DNA from: CAWINX01 sp963702055
GTDB taxonomy: Bacteria; Actinomycetota; Thermoleophilia; Solirubrobacterales; 70-9
Assembly: GCA_963702055.1 (NCBI GenBank)
Contig: OY969702.1
Coordinates: 1,674,001-1,738,000 of the forward strand
Direction: 5' to 3'
Length of the DNA: 64,000 nucleotides
Every line of letters begins with the position of its first letter. Position 1 is the stretch's first letter. Under the pieces are notes generated by a model, which saw only the letters and a list, made by a program, of their open reading frames with translations, did not search any database and had not been told where the DNA came from. The position numbers and the translations under genes were made by a program. Positions 1 to 9,726 of the stretch are shown here, piece after piece.

Positions 1-194
1 CACAGAAGATCGTCCGCCGGGTGATCGAGTGCGAGTCGCCGCGGGTCGTCTACGTCTCCTGCAACCCGACGACGCTGGCGCCGAACGCGGCCCAACTGGT
101 CGAGGCCGGCTATAGGCTGCGCCGCGTGAGGCCGGTCGACATGTTCCCCCAGACCCCGCACATCGAGTGCGTGGCGCTCTTCGACCGTGAGTAA
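1..194 (+). CDS. 23S rRNA (uracil-5-)-methyltransferase, C-terminal end (partial)
   Basis: Only the last 63 codons are in the window; the gene begins upstream. The reading frame contains VYVSCNPTTLAPN, matching the conserved SCNP segment with the catalytic Cys of TrmA/RumA (RlmD) family SAM-dependent m5U methyltransferases, and ends with the typical DMFPQTPHIECVALF tail. It should methylate a uridine in 23S rRNA. RlmC, RlmD or TrmA specificity cannot be told from this fragment. It overlaps the next gene by 8 nt, suggesting translational coupling. Confidence 0.85.
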   Translation, partial: QKIVRRVIECESPRVVYVSCNPTTLAPNAAQLVEAGYRLRRVRPVDMFPQTPHIECVALFDRE

Positions 195-966
195 GCGCGG
201 CTTCGGAGTGGCGGCGGGGCTCGACCCCGACGTCGCGAGGCCGCTGGCGGCGCGCTGCGCGGAGCTCGGCTACGCCTCGATGTGGTCGAACGACCACCCG
301 GGAGCGAAAGGGCTGGAGACGCTGGCCGAGTTCGCGGCCGCGGCGCCCGGGGTCGACCTCGGCGTCGCCGTGATCGCGCTGGACCGAACCCAGCCGGCGG
401 CGATCGCCGCCGACGTCGAGCGCCTCGGCCTCGACCCGGCGCGGCTCTGGCTCGGCGTCGGCGCCGGCTTCTCGGAGAAGCCGCTGACCCGGATGCGCGA
501 GTCGCTCCCCGAGCTGCGCGAGGCGCTGCCCGGCATCCGCCTCGTCCTCGCCGCGATGGGCCCGAAGATGTGCGCCCTGGCCGGCGCCGAGTTCGACGGC
601 GCCTTCTTCAACTGGATGACCCCGGCCTTCGCCGCCGGCGCGCGGGAGAAGGTCGAGGCCGGCGCCCGCGAGGGGGGCCTCGAAGTACCACCGGTCTTCG
701 GCTACGTCCGCACCGCGGTAGGCCCCGACGCGGCCGAGCGCCTAGCCAAGGAAGAGTCCTTCTATCGCGACCTCCACGCCGGTTACCGAAACCACTTCAA
801 CCGCCTAGGCGAGCCGGAGGGCACCGTCGGCGTAGCCGCCACAGACACCGCCGAAGCCCAGTCCCAACTCAGCCGCTACGAAGCTTTGGACACGGTCGTA
901 GTCCGCGGCCTAGCGTCAGCAAAGGTCGATCCAATGCTCGCCGTAGCCGAGTCTGCCGCTCCCTGA
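187..966 (+). CDS. LLM-class (luciferase-like) F420/flavin-dependent oxidoreductase
   Basis: This 259-residue protein starts with GTG inside the end of the preceding gene. The N-terminal half has the luciferase-like TIM-barrel pattern: GFGVAAGLDPDVARPLAARCAELGY, then WSNDHPG, LGVAVIALDR and LWLGVGAGF. Such enzymes use reduced F420 or FMN for hydride transfer or monooxygenation; the substrate is unknown. It is shorter than most family members (about 280-350 residues). The last third uses more relaxed codons (CTA, GTA) than the first, so the C-terminus may be recently remodelled. It is convergent with the uracil-DNA glycosylase gene and separated from it by a large inverted repeat. Confidence 0.75.
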   Translation: MSKRGFGVAAGLDPDVARPLAARCAELGYASMWSNDHPGAKGLETLAEFAAAAPGVDLGVAVIALDRTQPAAIAADVERLGLDPARLWLGVGAGFSEKPLTRMRESLPELREALPGIRLVLAAMGPKMCALAGAEFDGAFFNWMTPAFAAGAREKVEAGAREGGLEVPPVFGYVRTAVGPDAAERLAKEESFYRDLHAGYRNHFNRLGEPEGTVGVAATDTAEAQSQLSRYEALDTVVVRGLASAKVDPMLAVAESAAP

Positions 967-976
967 GCCCGCAGAG

Positions 977-1092
977 GAGGGACCGGGTGCCCCTCCAGCG
1001 CGCGGCGTCCTGATTTTCGCACTGTCCACTCAGCGAGAGAGACAACGTTAAAGGCGAAAATCCCAGCAAGCAGGAGGGGTACCCGGTCCCTC
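977..1092. repeat. nested inverted repeat between convergent genes
   Basis: Arms of 20 nt at 977-996 and 1073-1092 (GAGGGACCGGGTGCCCCTCC against its reverse complement) pair with one mismatch. A second perfect 9-bp pair lies inside: GATTTTCGC at 1012-1020 and GCGAAAATC at 1054-1062. The element fills the gap between two convergent genes, so it could be a bidirectional terminator, but the long intervening sequence and lack of T-runs also fit a palindromic repeat element. Confidence 0.6.
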
Positions 1093-1099
1093 CCCCACC

Positions 1100-1762
1100 T
1101 CAGTAGGGCGGAAGATCCTCGTACCACTCGCCGAGCATCCGGAACGACCGCCAGAAGCGCTGCTTGGCCCCCTCCTCGTCCAGCGAGTCGTCGATGTCCG
1201 GCGTGTAGAGGGCGTCGACGGTCGGGGTGAAGGCCTGGATCTCCCCCTCGCGGGACTCGATCGGGCGGGAGAGGGGAATCCGCATCCCGTTGAGGACGCG
1301 CAGCGCCGGCTCGCCCATCACGACGACTATTTTGGGCTGGACGATCGCGATCTCTTCGACCAGGCGCCGCATGCACTCCTCCGAGGCGAGATCGGGCTCG
1401 GCGATCGGGCACTTGACGCAGAGGGTGCCGTAGACGACCAGGGGGTCGATCCCAAGCCGCTTGAAGCTCTTCATCAGCGCGTTGCCCGCCCGGCCGTAAA
1501 AGGCGACGCCCTCCTCGATCTCCGCCGCGGCCGGCGCGTGCTTGAGCATGAAGACGTCCGCCTGCGGGTGGCCGGAGCCCAGCACCGGCATCAGCTTGCC
1601 GCGCGGGCAGTGGCGGCACTCCTGAAGCTCGTGGGTCAGGTCGTTGAGCTCGCGGATCGCGCGCTCCAGATACTTCTCTCTGATCTCGTCGTCGGTCGCG
1701 GGCACGGTCGGCGATCTCTTTGACGGGACGGGCGCGGCTCCTTTCGCGCGGCCCGCCTGCAT
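1100..1762 (-). CDS. uracil-DNA glycosylase, divergent family 4/5-like
   Basis: This 220-residue protein should remove uracil from DNA in base-excision repair. Four Cys fit the Fe-S ligand pattern of family 4/5 enzymes: CRHC near residue 50, then CVKCP and EEC. Motif 1 reads KHAPAAAEIEEGVAFYGRAG, closer to the APAA type of family 5 than to the GEAPG of family 4. The usual C-terminal HPS motif is not visible; the corresponding segment reads LYTPDIDDSL. It starts 1 nt into the stop of the upstream gene (1762-3063), so the two are probably co-transcribed. Family-level confidence is good; activity is less certain. Confidence 0.75.
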   Translation of the reverse strand: MQAGRAKGAAPVPSKRSPTVPATDDEIREKYLERAIRELNDLTHELQECRHCPRGKLMPVLGSGHPQADVFMLKHAPAAAEIEEGVAFYGRAGNALMKSFKRLGIDPLVVYGTLCVKCPIAEPDLASEECMRRLVEEIAIVQPKIVVVMGEPALRVLNGMRIPLSRPIESREGEIQAFTPTVDALYTPDIDDSLDEEGAKQRFWRSFRMLGEWYEDLPPY

Positions 1763-3063
1763 CAGCTCTTGCTCGCGGGCTTGCCGGACCGACCCCCCGC
1801 GCCGCGCCGCCGCGGCCGCCCGCCGCGGACCGGCTTGGCGTCGGGGACGCGGCGCTTCGGCGCCTTCGGCCGCCCGGTCGTCTGCAACAGCTTCAGCGCC
1901 TGCACGTAGACGAGGTTCTTGTGCTTGCGGGTGATGTCGGCGTCGCGCATCGCCTCGAGGAACTCCTCGGGCCCGTCGAAATCGTGGATCCGCACCCGCA
2001 CGCTCCCCAGCCCCTGGGCGACGTGGCTGTCGGAGCCGGCACCGGGGACGATCCGGTACTTGCGGGCGAAGCGCTCCGCCTCCTCGTTGAACGAGGTCAG
2101 CGCGACCCGCGGGTTGAAGACCTCGAGCACGTCGATCTCCTCGACGATGTCGACAAGGTGCTCGTAGTCGGGCACCGAGTGGAAGCGATCGAAGGGGTGG
2201 GGCACGTAGACGAGCCCGCCCTGGCGGCGGATCTCGGCGATCGTCTCCGCCATCGTCATCCCCTTGGGGATCTTCTCCTCGAGGAAGAGGCCGATCACCT
2301 CGCCCTGCTCGGCGGTCTTCACCTCCTCGGCGACGATCACCTTGATGTCACCCATCCGGGCGGCGATCTCGCGTGCCTCCAGGGCGCCGGAGACCTCGTT
2401 GTGGTCGGTGATCGCGATCGCCCCCAGACCGCGGTCGCGGGCGGTCTGCAGCAGCACCTCGACCGGCGTCGCGCAGTCCGGCGAGTGATCGGTGTGCATG
2501 TGGAGGTCGACCTCGATCAGCTTGCGGCGAGCGATGCGCCGTCGCACCTCGGGTTTGCCGCCGGGAGCACGGCGGCGCGCCGCCAGCTTCAGGTACAGCT
2601 CCTCCAGCTCGCCGGCAACCTCGTCCCAGCTGCGCTCGGGCCCCGCCGACTCGACCAAGCGGTAGTCGCCCGGGAAGTAGCGCTCCAGCAGCTCCCCCGT
2701 CGCCGACGAGGTGACGGTGCGGGCGTCGAGGCGACCGAAGAGCATCTGCACCAGCGGCCGCGCCACCTGGGTGGAGAGAACCCGCTCGGCCGGCTTGTGG
2801 AAGGTGGCGACGTTGAGCGAGTAGGAGTGGCGCAGCGCCGTCGAGGAGACGCGCGGGGCAAACGGCTCGTGGACGTGGACGATGTCGAAGGGGGTCGAGC
2901 GCAGCCGCTCTTTGACCTTGTCCCCGTAGCCGGCAACCGTGACGCGGTGGCCGCGTCGGCTGAGCTCAGCCGCCACTCCCTCGACGAACTCGTTGACAGG
3001 CGTCGAGACGCCCCGTCGATGGGGCGTCACCTGGACTATCGAGAGCCGCTCAGGAGCCGACAA
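1762..3063 (-). CDS. hybrid: truncated GT4-type glycosyltransferase plus PHP-domain phosphoesterase
   Basis: Residues 1 to about 140 look like the N-terminal acceptor domain of a GT-B/GT4 glycosyltransferase (QVTPHRRGVSTPVNEFVEGVA, DIVHVHEPFAPR). The sequence then jumps to SWDEVAGELEELYLKL, normally the last helix of such enzymes, so the nucleotide-sugar-binding second domain is missing. After a basic linker, residues 183-360 form a complete PHP metallo-phosphoesterase: HMHTDHS (188-194), AITDHNE, VAEEVKT, VPHPFDRF and GAGSDSH supply the metal ligands. The C-terminus (about 45 residues) is basic and low-complexity. It overlaps the ino1 reading frame by 14 nt, placing it in a phosphoinositide-type operon. 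The PHP part is probably catalytic; the GT part is probably only a binding domain. Confidence 0.75.
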   Translation of the reverse strand: MSAPERLSIVQVTPHRRGVSTPVNEFVEGVAAELSRRGHRVTVAGYGDKVKERLRSTPFDIVHVHEPFAPRVSSTALRHSYSLNVATFHKPAERVLSTQVARPLVQMLFGRLDARTVTSSATGELLERYFPGDYRLVESAGPERSWDEVAGELEELYLKLAARRRAPGGKPEVRRRIARRKLIEVDLHMHTDHSPDCATPVEVLLQTARDRGLGAIAITDHNEVSGALEAREIAARMGDIKVIVAEEVKTAEQGEVIGLFLEEKIPKGMTMAETIAEIRRQGGLVYVPHPFDRFHSVPDYEHLVDIVEEIDVLEVFNPRVALTSFNEEAERFARKYRIVPGAGSDSHVAQGLGSVRVRIHDFDGPEEFLEAMRDADITRKHKNLVYVQALKLLQTTGRPKAPKRRVPDAKPVRGGRPRRRGAGGRSGKPASKS

Positions 3064-4204
3064 CTGCCGGCGTCTTGCCCCGCGCGTACTTGGCGATGAA
3101 CTCCTCGGTCTGCTCGCGGGCCTCGTCGTCGGGCCGCTGGCTGTGCGGGGACTTCATCAGGTAGCTGGAGGGGCCGTCGAGCTGTCCGGCGATGCCGTTG
3201 TTGAGCGCCAGCTTGATGATCCGCACCGCGTCGATCACGACGCCGGCCGAGTTCGGCGAGTCCCAGACCTCGAGCTTCAGCTCGACGTTGAGCGGCACGT
3301 CGCCGAAGGCTTTGCCCTCAAGCCGGATGTGCGCCCACTTGCGGTCGGTCAGCCAGGCGACATAGTCGGAGGGGCCGACGTGGACGTCCTCTTCGGGCAG
3401 CTCGTGGCCCATGATCGAGGTGACCGCGTTGGTCTTGGAGATCTTCTTCGAGTCGAGCCGCTCGCGCTCGAGCATGTTGAAGAAGTCCATGTTGCCGCCG
3501 ACGTTGAGCTGGCTGGTCCGCTCCATCCGCACGCCGCGCTCGTGGAAGAGGCGGGCGAGCTGACGGTGGACGATCGTCGCGCCGACCTGGGACTTGATGT
3601 CGTCGCCGATGATCGGCAGCCCGGCGTCGCGGAAGCGGCCGTCCCAGTAGTCCTCGCGGGCGATGAAGACGGGCAGGCAGTTGACGAAGCCGACGCCGGC
3701 CTTCAGCGCCTGCTCGACGTACCACTTGGTCGCCTGCTCGGAGCCGACCGGCAGGTAACAGACGAGGACGTCAGCCTTGGTCTCCTTGAGGATGCCGACA
3801 ATGTCGGCGGTCTCGCCGGGAGCTTTTTTGATCTTCTGTTTGAGGTATTTGCCGAGGCCGTCGTGGGTCATCCCACGCTCGACCTTGATCCCCAGCGGCG
3901 GCACCTCAGCGAACTTGATCGTGTTGTTCTGACCCGACCAGATCGCCTCGGAGAGATCTTTGCCGACCTTCTCGGCGTCGATGTCGAAGGCAGCCACGAA
4001 CTCGACGTCGCGAACGTGGTAGCCGCCAAGATCGACGTGCATCAGGCCGGGGACCTGCTCGTTGGGATCGGCGTCCTTGTAGTACTGGACGCCCTGGATG
4101 AAGGAGTTGGCGCAGTTGCCGACGCCGACGATCGCGACGCGGACCACGTCGTCCGTCGCGGCAGTCGCGCCGTTGCTGCCGTTTGCTCCGTTGGTCTCAC
4201 TCAT
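3050..4204 (-). CDS. ino1: inositol-3-phosphate synthase
   Basis: This cytosolic NAD-dependent enzyme converts glucose-6-phosphate to myo-inositol-3-phosphate, the first step toward phosphatidylinositol and mycothiol in actinobacteria. The 384 residues match the short actinobacterial form. Visible features are the NAD-binding loop VAIVGVGNCANSFIQGVQYY, GLMHVDLGGYHVRDVEFVAAFDID, and the conserved GDDIKSQVGATIVHR and NVGGNMDFFNM segments. The ATG start leaves an Asn/Gly/Ala-rich tail of about 20 residues. The phosphatidyltransferase gene lies 72 nt upstream and the GT/PHP hybrid overlaps its 3' end. Confidence 0.95.
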   Translation of the reverse strand: MSETNGANGSNGATAATDDVVRVAIVGVGNCANSFIQGVQYYKDADPNEQVPGLMHVDLGGYHVRDVEFVAAFDIDAEKVGKDLSEAIWSGQNNTIKFAEVPPLGIKVERGMTHDGLGKYLKQKIKKAPGETADIVGILKETKADVLVCYLPVGSEQATKWYVEQALKAGVGFVNCLPVFIAREDYWDGRFRDAGLPIIGDDIKSQVGATIVHRQLARLFHERGVRMERTSQLNVGGNMDFFNMLERERLDSKKISKTNAVTSIMGHELPEEDVHVGPSDYVAWLTDRKWAHIRLEGKAFGDVPLNVELKLEVWDSPNSAGVVIDAVRIIKLALNNGIAGQLDGPSSYLMKSPHSQRPDDEAREQTEEFIAKYARGKTPAVVGS

Positions 4205-4276
4205 GAAATTCGAAGTCCTTCCTCGATCAGGCTAGGTGGGAAAGCACCCCCCGGGCCTGGACTGGTTACAGATCGC

Positions 4277-4954
4277 TCAGCTTGCCCCGTCGCCGGACGG
4301 CGGACTGGGAACCTCGCGTGAAAGTTCGTTTCGGACGTGCCATACACGCTGAACAACGGTGACGATGGTCAACGCCGCGATCACGTAGATCGACGGCGCC
4401 AGAAGCTCGAAATCGCCGAGTCCGGCGCCCTTGGCGAAAACCAAGCCGATCGAAAGTAGCACCACCCTGACCGGTCGCGTCGCCAAGCCAACCTTGCACT
4501 CGACCCCGAGAGCCTCGGCGCGGGCCCTCGTGTAGGAGACCATCAGCGAGCCCAGCACCGCCACGACGCACATCGCGGCGGCGAAATCGTCGCCGGTCGC
4601 GGCGAAGTAGCCGGCCACCGCGGCGAGCACGATCCCCTCCTCGATCCGATCCAGGGTCGAGTCGAGGAAGGCGCCGAACAGCGTCCCCTTGCCCGACATC
4701 CGCGAGTAGCGGCCGTCGAGCGTGTCCATGGTCGAGCCGACGATGAAGGCGACCCCGGCGAGGAAGAAGAGGCGCTGAGTGACCAGCGCCGCGGCGACGA
4801 GGTTAAGCGCCAGACCGACCATCGAAATCGCGTTGGGGGTGAGCCGCGACTCGATCAGGCGCTCACGGGCGTAGGAGCGAAGCTCCTGCCCGTTGCGGGC
4901 CTGGCGACCGTTGCGACGACCGCCCGGGGCCCTTGGGGGCGCCGAGGATTCCAT
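4277..4954 (-). CDS. CDP-alcohol phosphatidyltransferase, candidate phosphatidylinositol-phosphate synthase
   Basis: This integral membrane enzyme of 225 residues joins CDP-diacylglycerol to a polar alcohol. The signature DG-x2-SR-x8-G-x3-D-x3-D is complete (DGRYSRMSGKGTLFGAFLDS and following TLD), with Ser in place of the usual Ala. Several hydrophobic segments surround it. With ino1 directly downstream, inositol phosphate is the likeliest acceptor, as in mycobacterial PgsA1; that specificity is inferred from context. It begins 30 nt after the PAP2 gene in the same minus-strand run. Confidence 0.85.
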   Translation of the reverse strand: MESSAPPRAPGGRRNGRQARNGQELRSYARERLIESRLTPNAISMVGLALNLVAAALVTQRLFFLAGVAFIVGSTMDTLDGRYSRMSGKGTLFGAFLDSTLDRIEEGIVLAAVAGYFAATGDDFAAAMCVVAVLGSLMVSYTRARAEALGVECKVGLATRPVRVVLLSIGLVFAKGAGLGDFELLAPSIYVIAALTIVTVVQRVWHVRNELSREVPSPPSGDGAS

Positions 4955-4984
4955 TGAAACGTGAGGCTACCGGGCGGGCCGCGA

Positions 4985-5767
4985 CTAGGCCTCGGCCTCT
5001 TGGGGAATACCCGGCCGTCCCCACGCCCAGGCGTGCGGCCGGGCGCGGGCGAGGAGGCGATGGGCGACCAGGGCCGAGGTCGCGGCAACCGCGGCGCCGA
5101 GCGCCGCGTCGACCCAGTAGTGGTTGGCGGTGACGATCACGACCCAGATCACCAGGGCCGGCCAGAACGCCCAGAAGGCTTTCGTGAACCGGTGGCGGGA
5201 GACCCTGACGCCGGTGATGCCGATCATCAGCGCAAAGGCGCAGTGCATGCTCGGCACCGCCGCGTAGGGGTTGATGAAGATCTTCGCCAGCGACGAGTCG
5301 TGGTTGACGTTGGAGAAGTCGACGATCGTGTCGACGAACCCGTAGCCGGGGAACATCCGCGGCGGCGCGGTCGGGAAGAGCGTGTAGCCGATCAGCGCCA
5401 GGCCCATCGAGACCACGAACATGTTGCGGACGAAGTAGTAGGACTCGTTGCGGCGCAGGTAGAGCCAGACGAGGAAGCCGAGGGCGATCGAGAACTGCGC
5501 GTTGAGGTAGACCTGGTTGGCGAGGTCGACCAGCCAGTGGGCGGGGAGGAAGACCGACTGGAGGCTGGGCTCGAAGAAGGTGTGGGTGGAGCGCTCGAAG
5601 TCGATCACCTGCTGGCCGTGGGCGATCGCGACGGAGCGCTCGCTGTCGGCGACGCCCCGGACCAACTCGTAGGCGAAGTCGACCAGGACGAGGATGCCGA
5701 GCTGGCGGCCGGCGTCGCCCCAACCCTGGGGTAGCTTGGCTGTCACTCTGGCGAGCGCGCGAGACAC
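4985..5767 (-). CDS. PAP2-superfamily membrane protein (inositol-phosphorylceramide-synthase-like type)
   Basis: This 260-residue polytopic membrane protein has the lipid-phosphatase motifs AVPSMHCAFALM (central Ser-His) and ANHYWVDAALG (final His-x3-Asp). The spacing and the IDFERSTHTFFEP segment resemble the PAP2_3 group, which includes phosphatases and phosphoinositol or phosphoalcohol transferases. Upstream of the phosphatidyltransferase and ino1 in one operon, it plausibly dephosphorylates phosphatidylinositol phosphate or moves a phospho-headgroup. The exact reaction cannot be read from sequence. Confidence 0.8.
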   Translation of the reverse strand: MSRALARVTAKLPQGWGDAGRQLGILVLVDFAYELVRGVADSERSVAIAHGQQVIDFERSTHTFFEPSLQSVFLPAHWLVDLANQVYLNAQFSIALGFLVWLYLRRNESYYFVRNMFVVSMGLALIGYTLFPTAPPRMFPGYGFVDTIVDFSNVNHDSSLAKIFINPYAAVPSMHCAFALMIGITGVRVSRHRFTKAFWAFWPALVIWVVIVTANHYWVDAALGAAVAATSALVAHRLLARARPHAWAWGRPGIPQEAEA

Positions 5768-5789
5768 GGGCGCAATTGTAATCCGCCGG

Positions 5790-6620
5790 TTAACGCGCGG
5801 AAAGGAAATTCAAGACGCAATTTACGGCGGTGGGGTCGTCGATCCAGGGCCAGTGCCCGGCACCGGGCAGCAGCTTCAGCTCGGCGGCGGGAAGGCGCGC
5901 GGCGAACTTCCGGGCGAAATCCGCCGAGAGGTAGGGGTCGCGGTCGCCCCAGAGGACGAGGGCGGGACAGGTCAGCCTGCCGAGGTCTTTGCCGGCTTCG
6001 GCGAGGCGGTCGGGGTCGGCGTCGCGGTAGAGCTCGAGGATGGCGGGGTGGGTTCCACGGCCCCAATACCGCCAGACCATCTCGACGAACTCGGGTGGCA
6101 TCGCGCCGCGGTCGCCCCGTGCCTGGCGCATGATCAGCGCCATCGACCGCCTGGTCGTCGTCGCGTTGACGAACTCGCCGATCAGGCGGCGGCGCCAGAT
6201 GTAGCGGGCGATCCAGTGCCAGCGGTAGCCGGGGAGCAGCGGCACCGAGTTGACGACGACGAGGCGCTCGACCTGCTCGGGTCGGCGCTGGGCGCCGATC
6301 AGCGCCAGCCCGCCCCAGTCGTGGACGACCAGGTTGCGGCGGTCGATTTCGAGCTGGTCGAGGCAGCGATGGAGGAAGTCGGAGAGCCCGTGCATCGTGT
6401 AGTCGAAGCGGGCCGGGTCGGGGCGGGCGGAGCGGCCCCAGCCCGGCATGTCGATCGCGATCGCCGGGCCGCCCCGCTCCAGGAAGGGCAGCCAGTCCTC
6501 GCTGTGGGTCGGGTTGCCGTGGCAGTAGACGGTCGGCGTCCCCTCGCCCTCCACCCGCAGGTAGAAGGCCTCGACCCCGTCGACCGTCAGCGCCCCCTCC
6601 TCTATCCGGTTGGGAGCCAT
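5790..6620 (-). CDS. alpha/beta hydrolase, haloalkane-dehalogenase/epoxide-hydrolase type
   Basis: This 276-residue hydrolase has HGNPTHSEDW, the oxyanion-loop form typical of haloalkane dehalogenases, and VHDWGG with an Asp nucleophile near residue 110. The likely acid is Asp in WGDRDPYL and the base is His in GAGHWPWIDDP. An Asp nucleophile excludes ordinary esterases. The cap domain (residues about 135-215) is rich in Arg and Trp. The substrate is unknown. It is expressed in the same direction as the cytochrome c gene, 21 nt downstream of it. Confidence 0.8.
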   Translation of the reverse strand: MAPNRIEEGALTVDGVEAFYLRVEGEGTPTVYCHGNPTHSEDWLPFLERGGPAIAIDMPGWGRSARPDPARFDYTMHGLSDFLHRCLDQLEIDRRNLVVHDWGGLALIGAQRRPEQVERLVVVNSVPLLPGYRWHWIARYIWRRRLIGEFVNATTTRRSMALIMRQARGDRGAMPPEFVEMVWRYWGRGTHPAILELYRDADPDRLAEAGKDLGRLTCPALVLWGDRDPYLSADFARKFAARLPAAELKLLPGAGHWPWIDDPTAVNCVLNFLSAR

Positions 6621-6641
6621 GGGCCGGAACCGCGGGGGCGG

Positions 6642-7058
6642 TTAGCCCTTGCCGGCTTCTTCGGCGACGAACTGCGCGACCTGCTGAGCCTGCTGCCCGT
6701 CGAGGATGCCGGCCGGCATGCGCCCCGGCGTGGTGCTGTCGACGCCGTTGTCGATCGCGTTGAGGACGCGGCCCTTGGTGGCGTTGATCGTCTGCTGCGC
6801 GGTCGGACCGCTGGGCGGCCCAGACGGCGCCAGCAGGACGTCGAGGTCCGGCGCGAAGTTGCCGTCGGTGCCGGCGGCGTAGAGCGTGTGACAGGTCCCG
6901 CAGTTGGTCTGGAAGAGCGCCTGGCCGGTCTTCAAGTTGGCCGGCACCTGCTGCGCGCCGGTCGCGGCGTCGCCTCTCGACCGGAAGGCGAGCCAGGGGA
7001 TGAGGACCGCGAGAAACACGACCAGCAGCCCGAAGATGACGAAGGTCTTTTTTCTCAT
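6642..7058 (-). CDS. membrane-anchored class I cytochrome c
   Basis: This 138-residue protein has an N-terminal uncleaved anchor (MRKKTFVIFGLLVVFLAVLI) and one haem c site, CGTCH. A Met ligand candidate lies in GRMPAGI. A longer reading frame reaches 7103, but the ATG at 7058 overlaps the nth stop by 4 nt and gives a proper signal anchor, so it is preferred. It should carry electrons on the outer face of the cytoplasmic membrane. It sits in an operon with nth, probably for expression rather than function. Confidence 0.85.
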   Translation of the reverse strand: MRKKTFVIFGLLVVFLAVLIPWLAFRSRGDAATGAQQVPANLKTGQALFQTNCGTCHTLYAAGTDGNFAPDLDVLLAPSGPPSGPTAQQTINATKGRVLNAIDNGVDSTTPGRMPAGILDGQQAQQVAQFVAEEAGKG

Positions 7059-7723
7059 TTGCCGCGCGCACGGTACCAGGGACACATCCGGCGTAGCTCG
7101 CACTCGCCACAGCGCGGTTTGGGGCGACAGACCTCGCGCCCGTGGCGGATCAGGTTCATGTGCAGCTCGAAGGCGTCCTCGGGGTCGACGACCGCCAACA
7201 TCTCGTCGTGGGCGCGCTCCAGCGAGGTCCCGGGCGGGAAGAGGCCGAGACGCGCGCCCACCCGGTGGATGTGGACGTCGACCGGGATCTCGGGGATGCC
7301 CCAGGTGAAGAGCAGCACGCAGGCCGCGGTTTTGCGGCCGACGCCCGGCAGCGAGAGCAGAAAGGCGAGCGACTCCTCGGGCGGCGTAGGGGGCGCCGTC
7401 CAGTCGAGCCGCGGCGGATCGCCGAGCAGCTCGAGGATCGCCTGGATGCGCGGAGCCTTCTGCTTGGCGAGCCCGCCGGGACGGATCGCCTCCTTGACCT
7501 GCGCGACCGGAGCGTCGCGGACCGCCTCCCAGGTCGGGAATTCGGCTTGTAAACGCGCGAAGGCACGGTCGCGGTTACGATCGTTGGTGTGCTGGGAGAG
7601 CACAGTGCGGATCAGCTCCTCGATCGGTTTCCGGTGGGGATCGCCGACTGGCTTTCCGTACATCTCGCGCAGCCGGTCCCGGATCGCCCGGACTCTCCGT
7701 CTCGGCGGCCTCTTCCATGCCAT
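7055..7723 (-). CDS. nth: endonuclease III (DNA glycosylase/AP lyase)
   Basis: This 222-residue repair enzyme removes oxidised pyrimidines and cuts AP sites. The helix-hairpin-helix LPGVGRKTAACVLL holds the catalytic Lys, and the Asp is in VDVHIHRVGARLG. Four C-terminal Cys form the 4Fe-4S cluster (CRPKPRCGECELRRMC). The first spacing is five residues, one shorter than the six of the E. coli enzyme. It starts 107 nt from divergent dnaK. Confidence 0.92.
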   Translation of the reverse strand: MAWKRPPRRRVRAIRDRLREMYGKPVGDPHRKPIEELIRTVLSQHTNDRNRDRAFARLQAEFPTWEAVRDAPVAQVKEAIRPGGLAKQKAPRIQAILELLGDPPRLDWTAPPTPPEESLAFLLSLPGVGRKTAACVLLFTWGIPEIPVDVHIHRVGARLGLFPPGTSLERAHDEMLAVVDPEDAFELHMNLIRHGREVCRPKPRCGECELRRMCPWYRARGK

Positions 7724-7750
7724 CGCGAGCGCACACTAGTCAATCGTGGT

Positions 7751-7779
7751 TTGGCCAGACGAAGTTGATCTGCCATACT
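7751..7779 (+). promoter_or_regulatory. candidate sigma-A-type promoter of the dnaK operon
   Basis: TTGGCC (7751-7756) and CATACT (7774-7779) are separated by 17 nt and lie about 50 nt before the GTG of dnaK. A GGAGG ribosome site follows near 7819. A clean HAIR operator (CTTGAGT-N7-ACTCAAG) for HspR is not present, although TTGAT and ACTCAG half-site-like words flank the -10. Confidence 0.4.
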
Positions 7780-7830
7780 CGGACTCAGATTTCTTAAGCA
7801 GACCAAGCAGAAGGCTGGAGGTAGCAGACA

Positions 7831-9722
<1,892 letters not shown>

Positions 9723-9726
<4 letters not shown>

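Noticed and set aside
7741..7830. HAIR operator for HspR upstream of dnaK
   Set aside because: Only imperfect half-sites (TTGAT, ACTCAG) with the wrong spacing are visible; the consensus CTTGAGT-N7-ACTCAAG is absent, so no operator is annotated.
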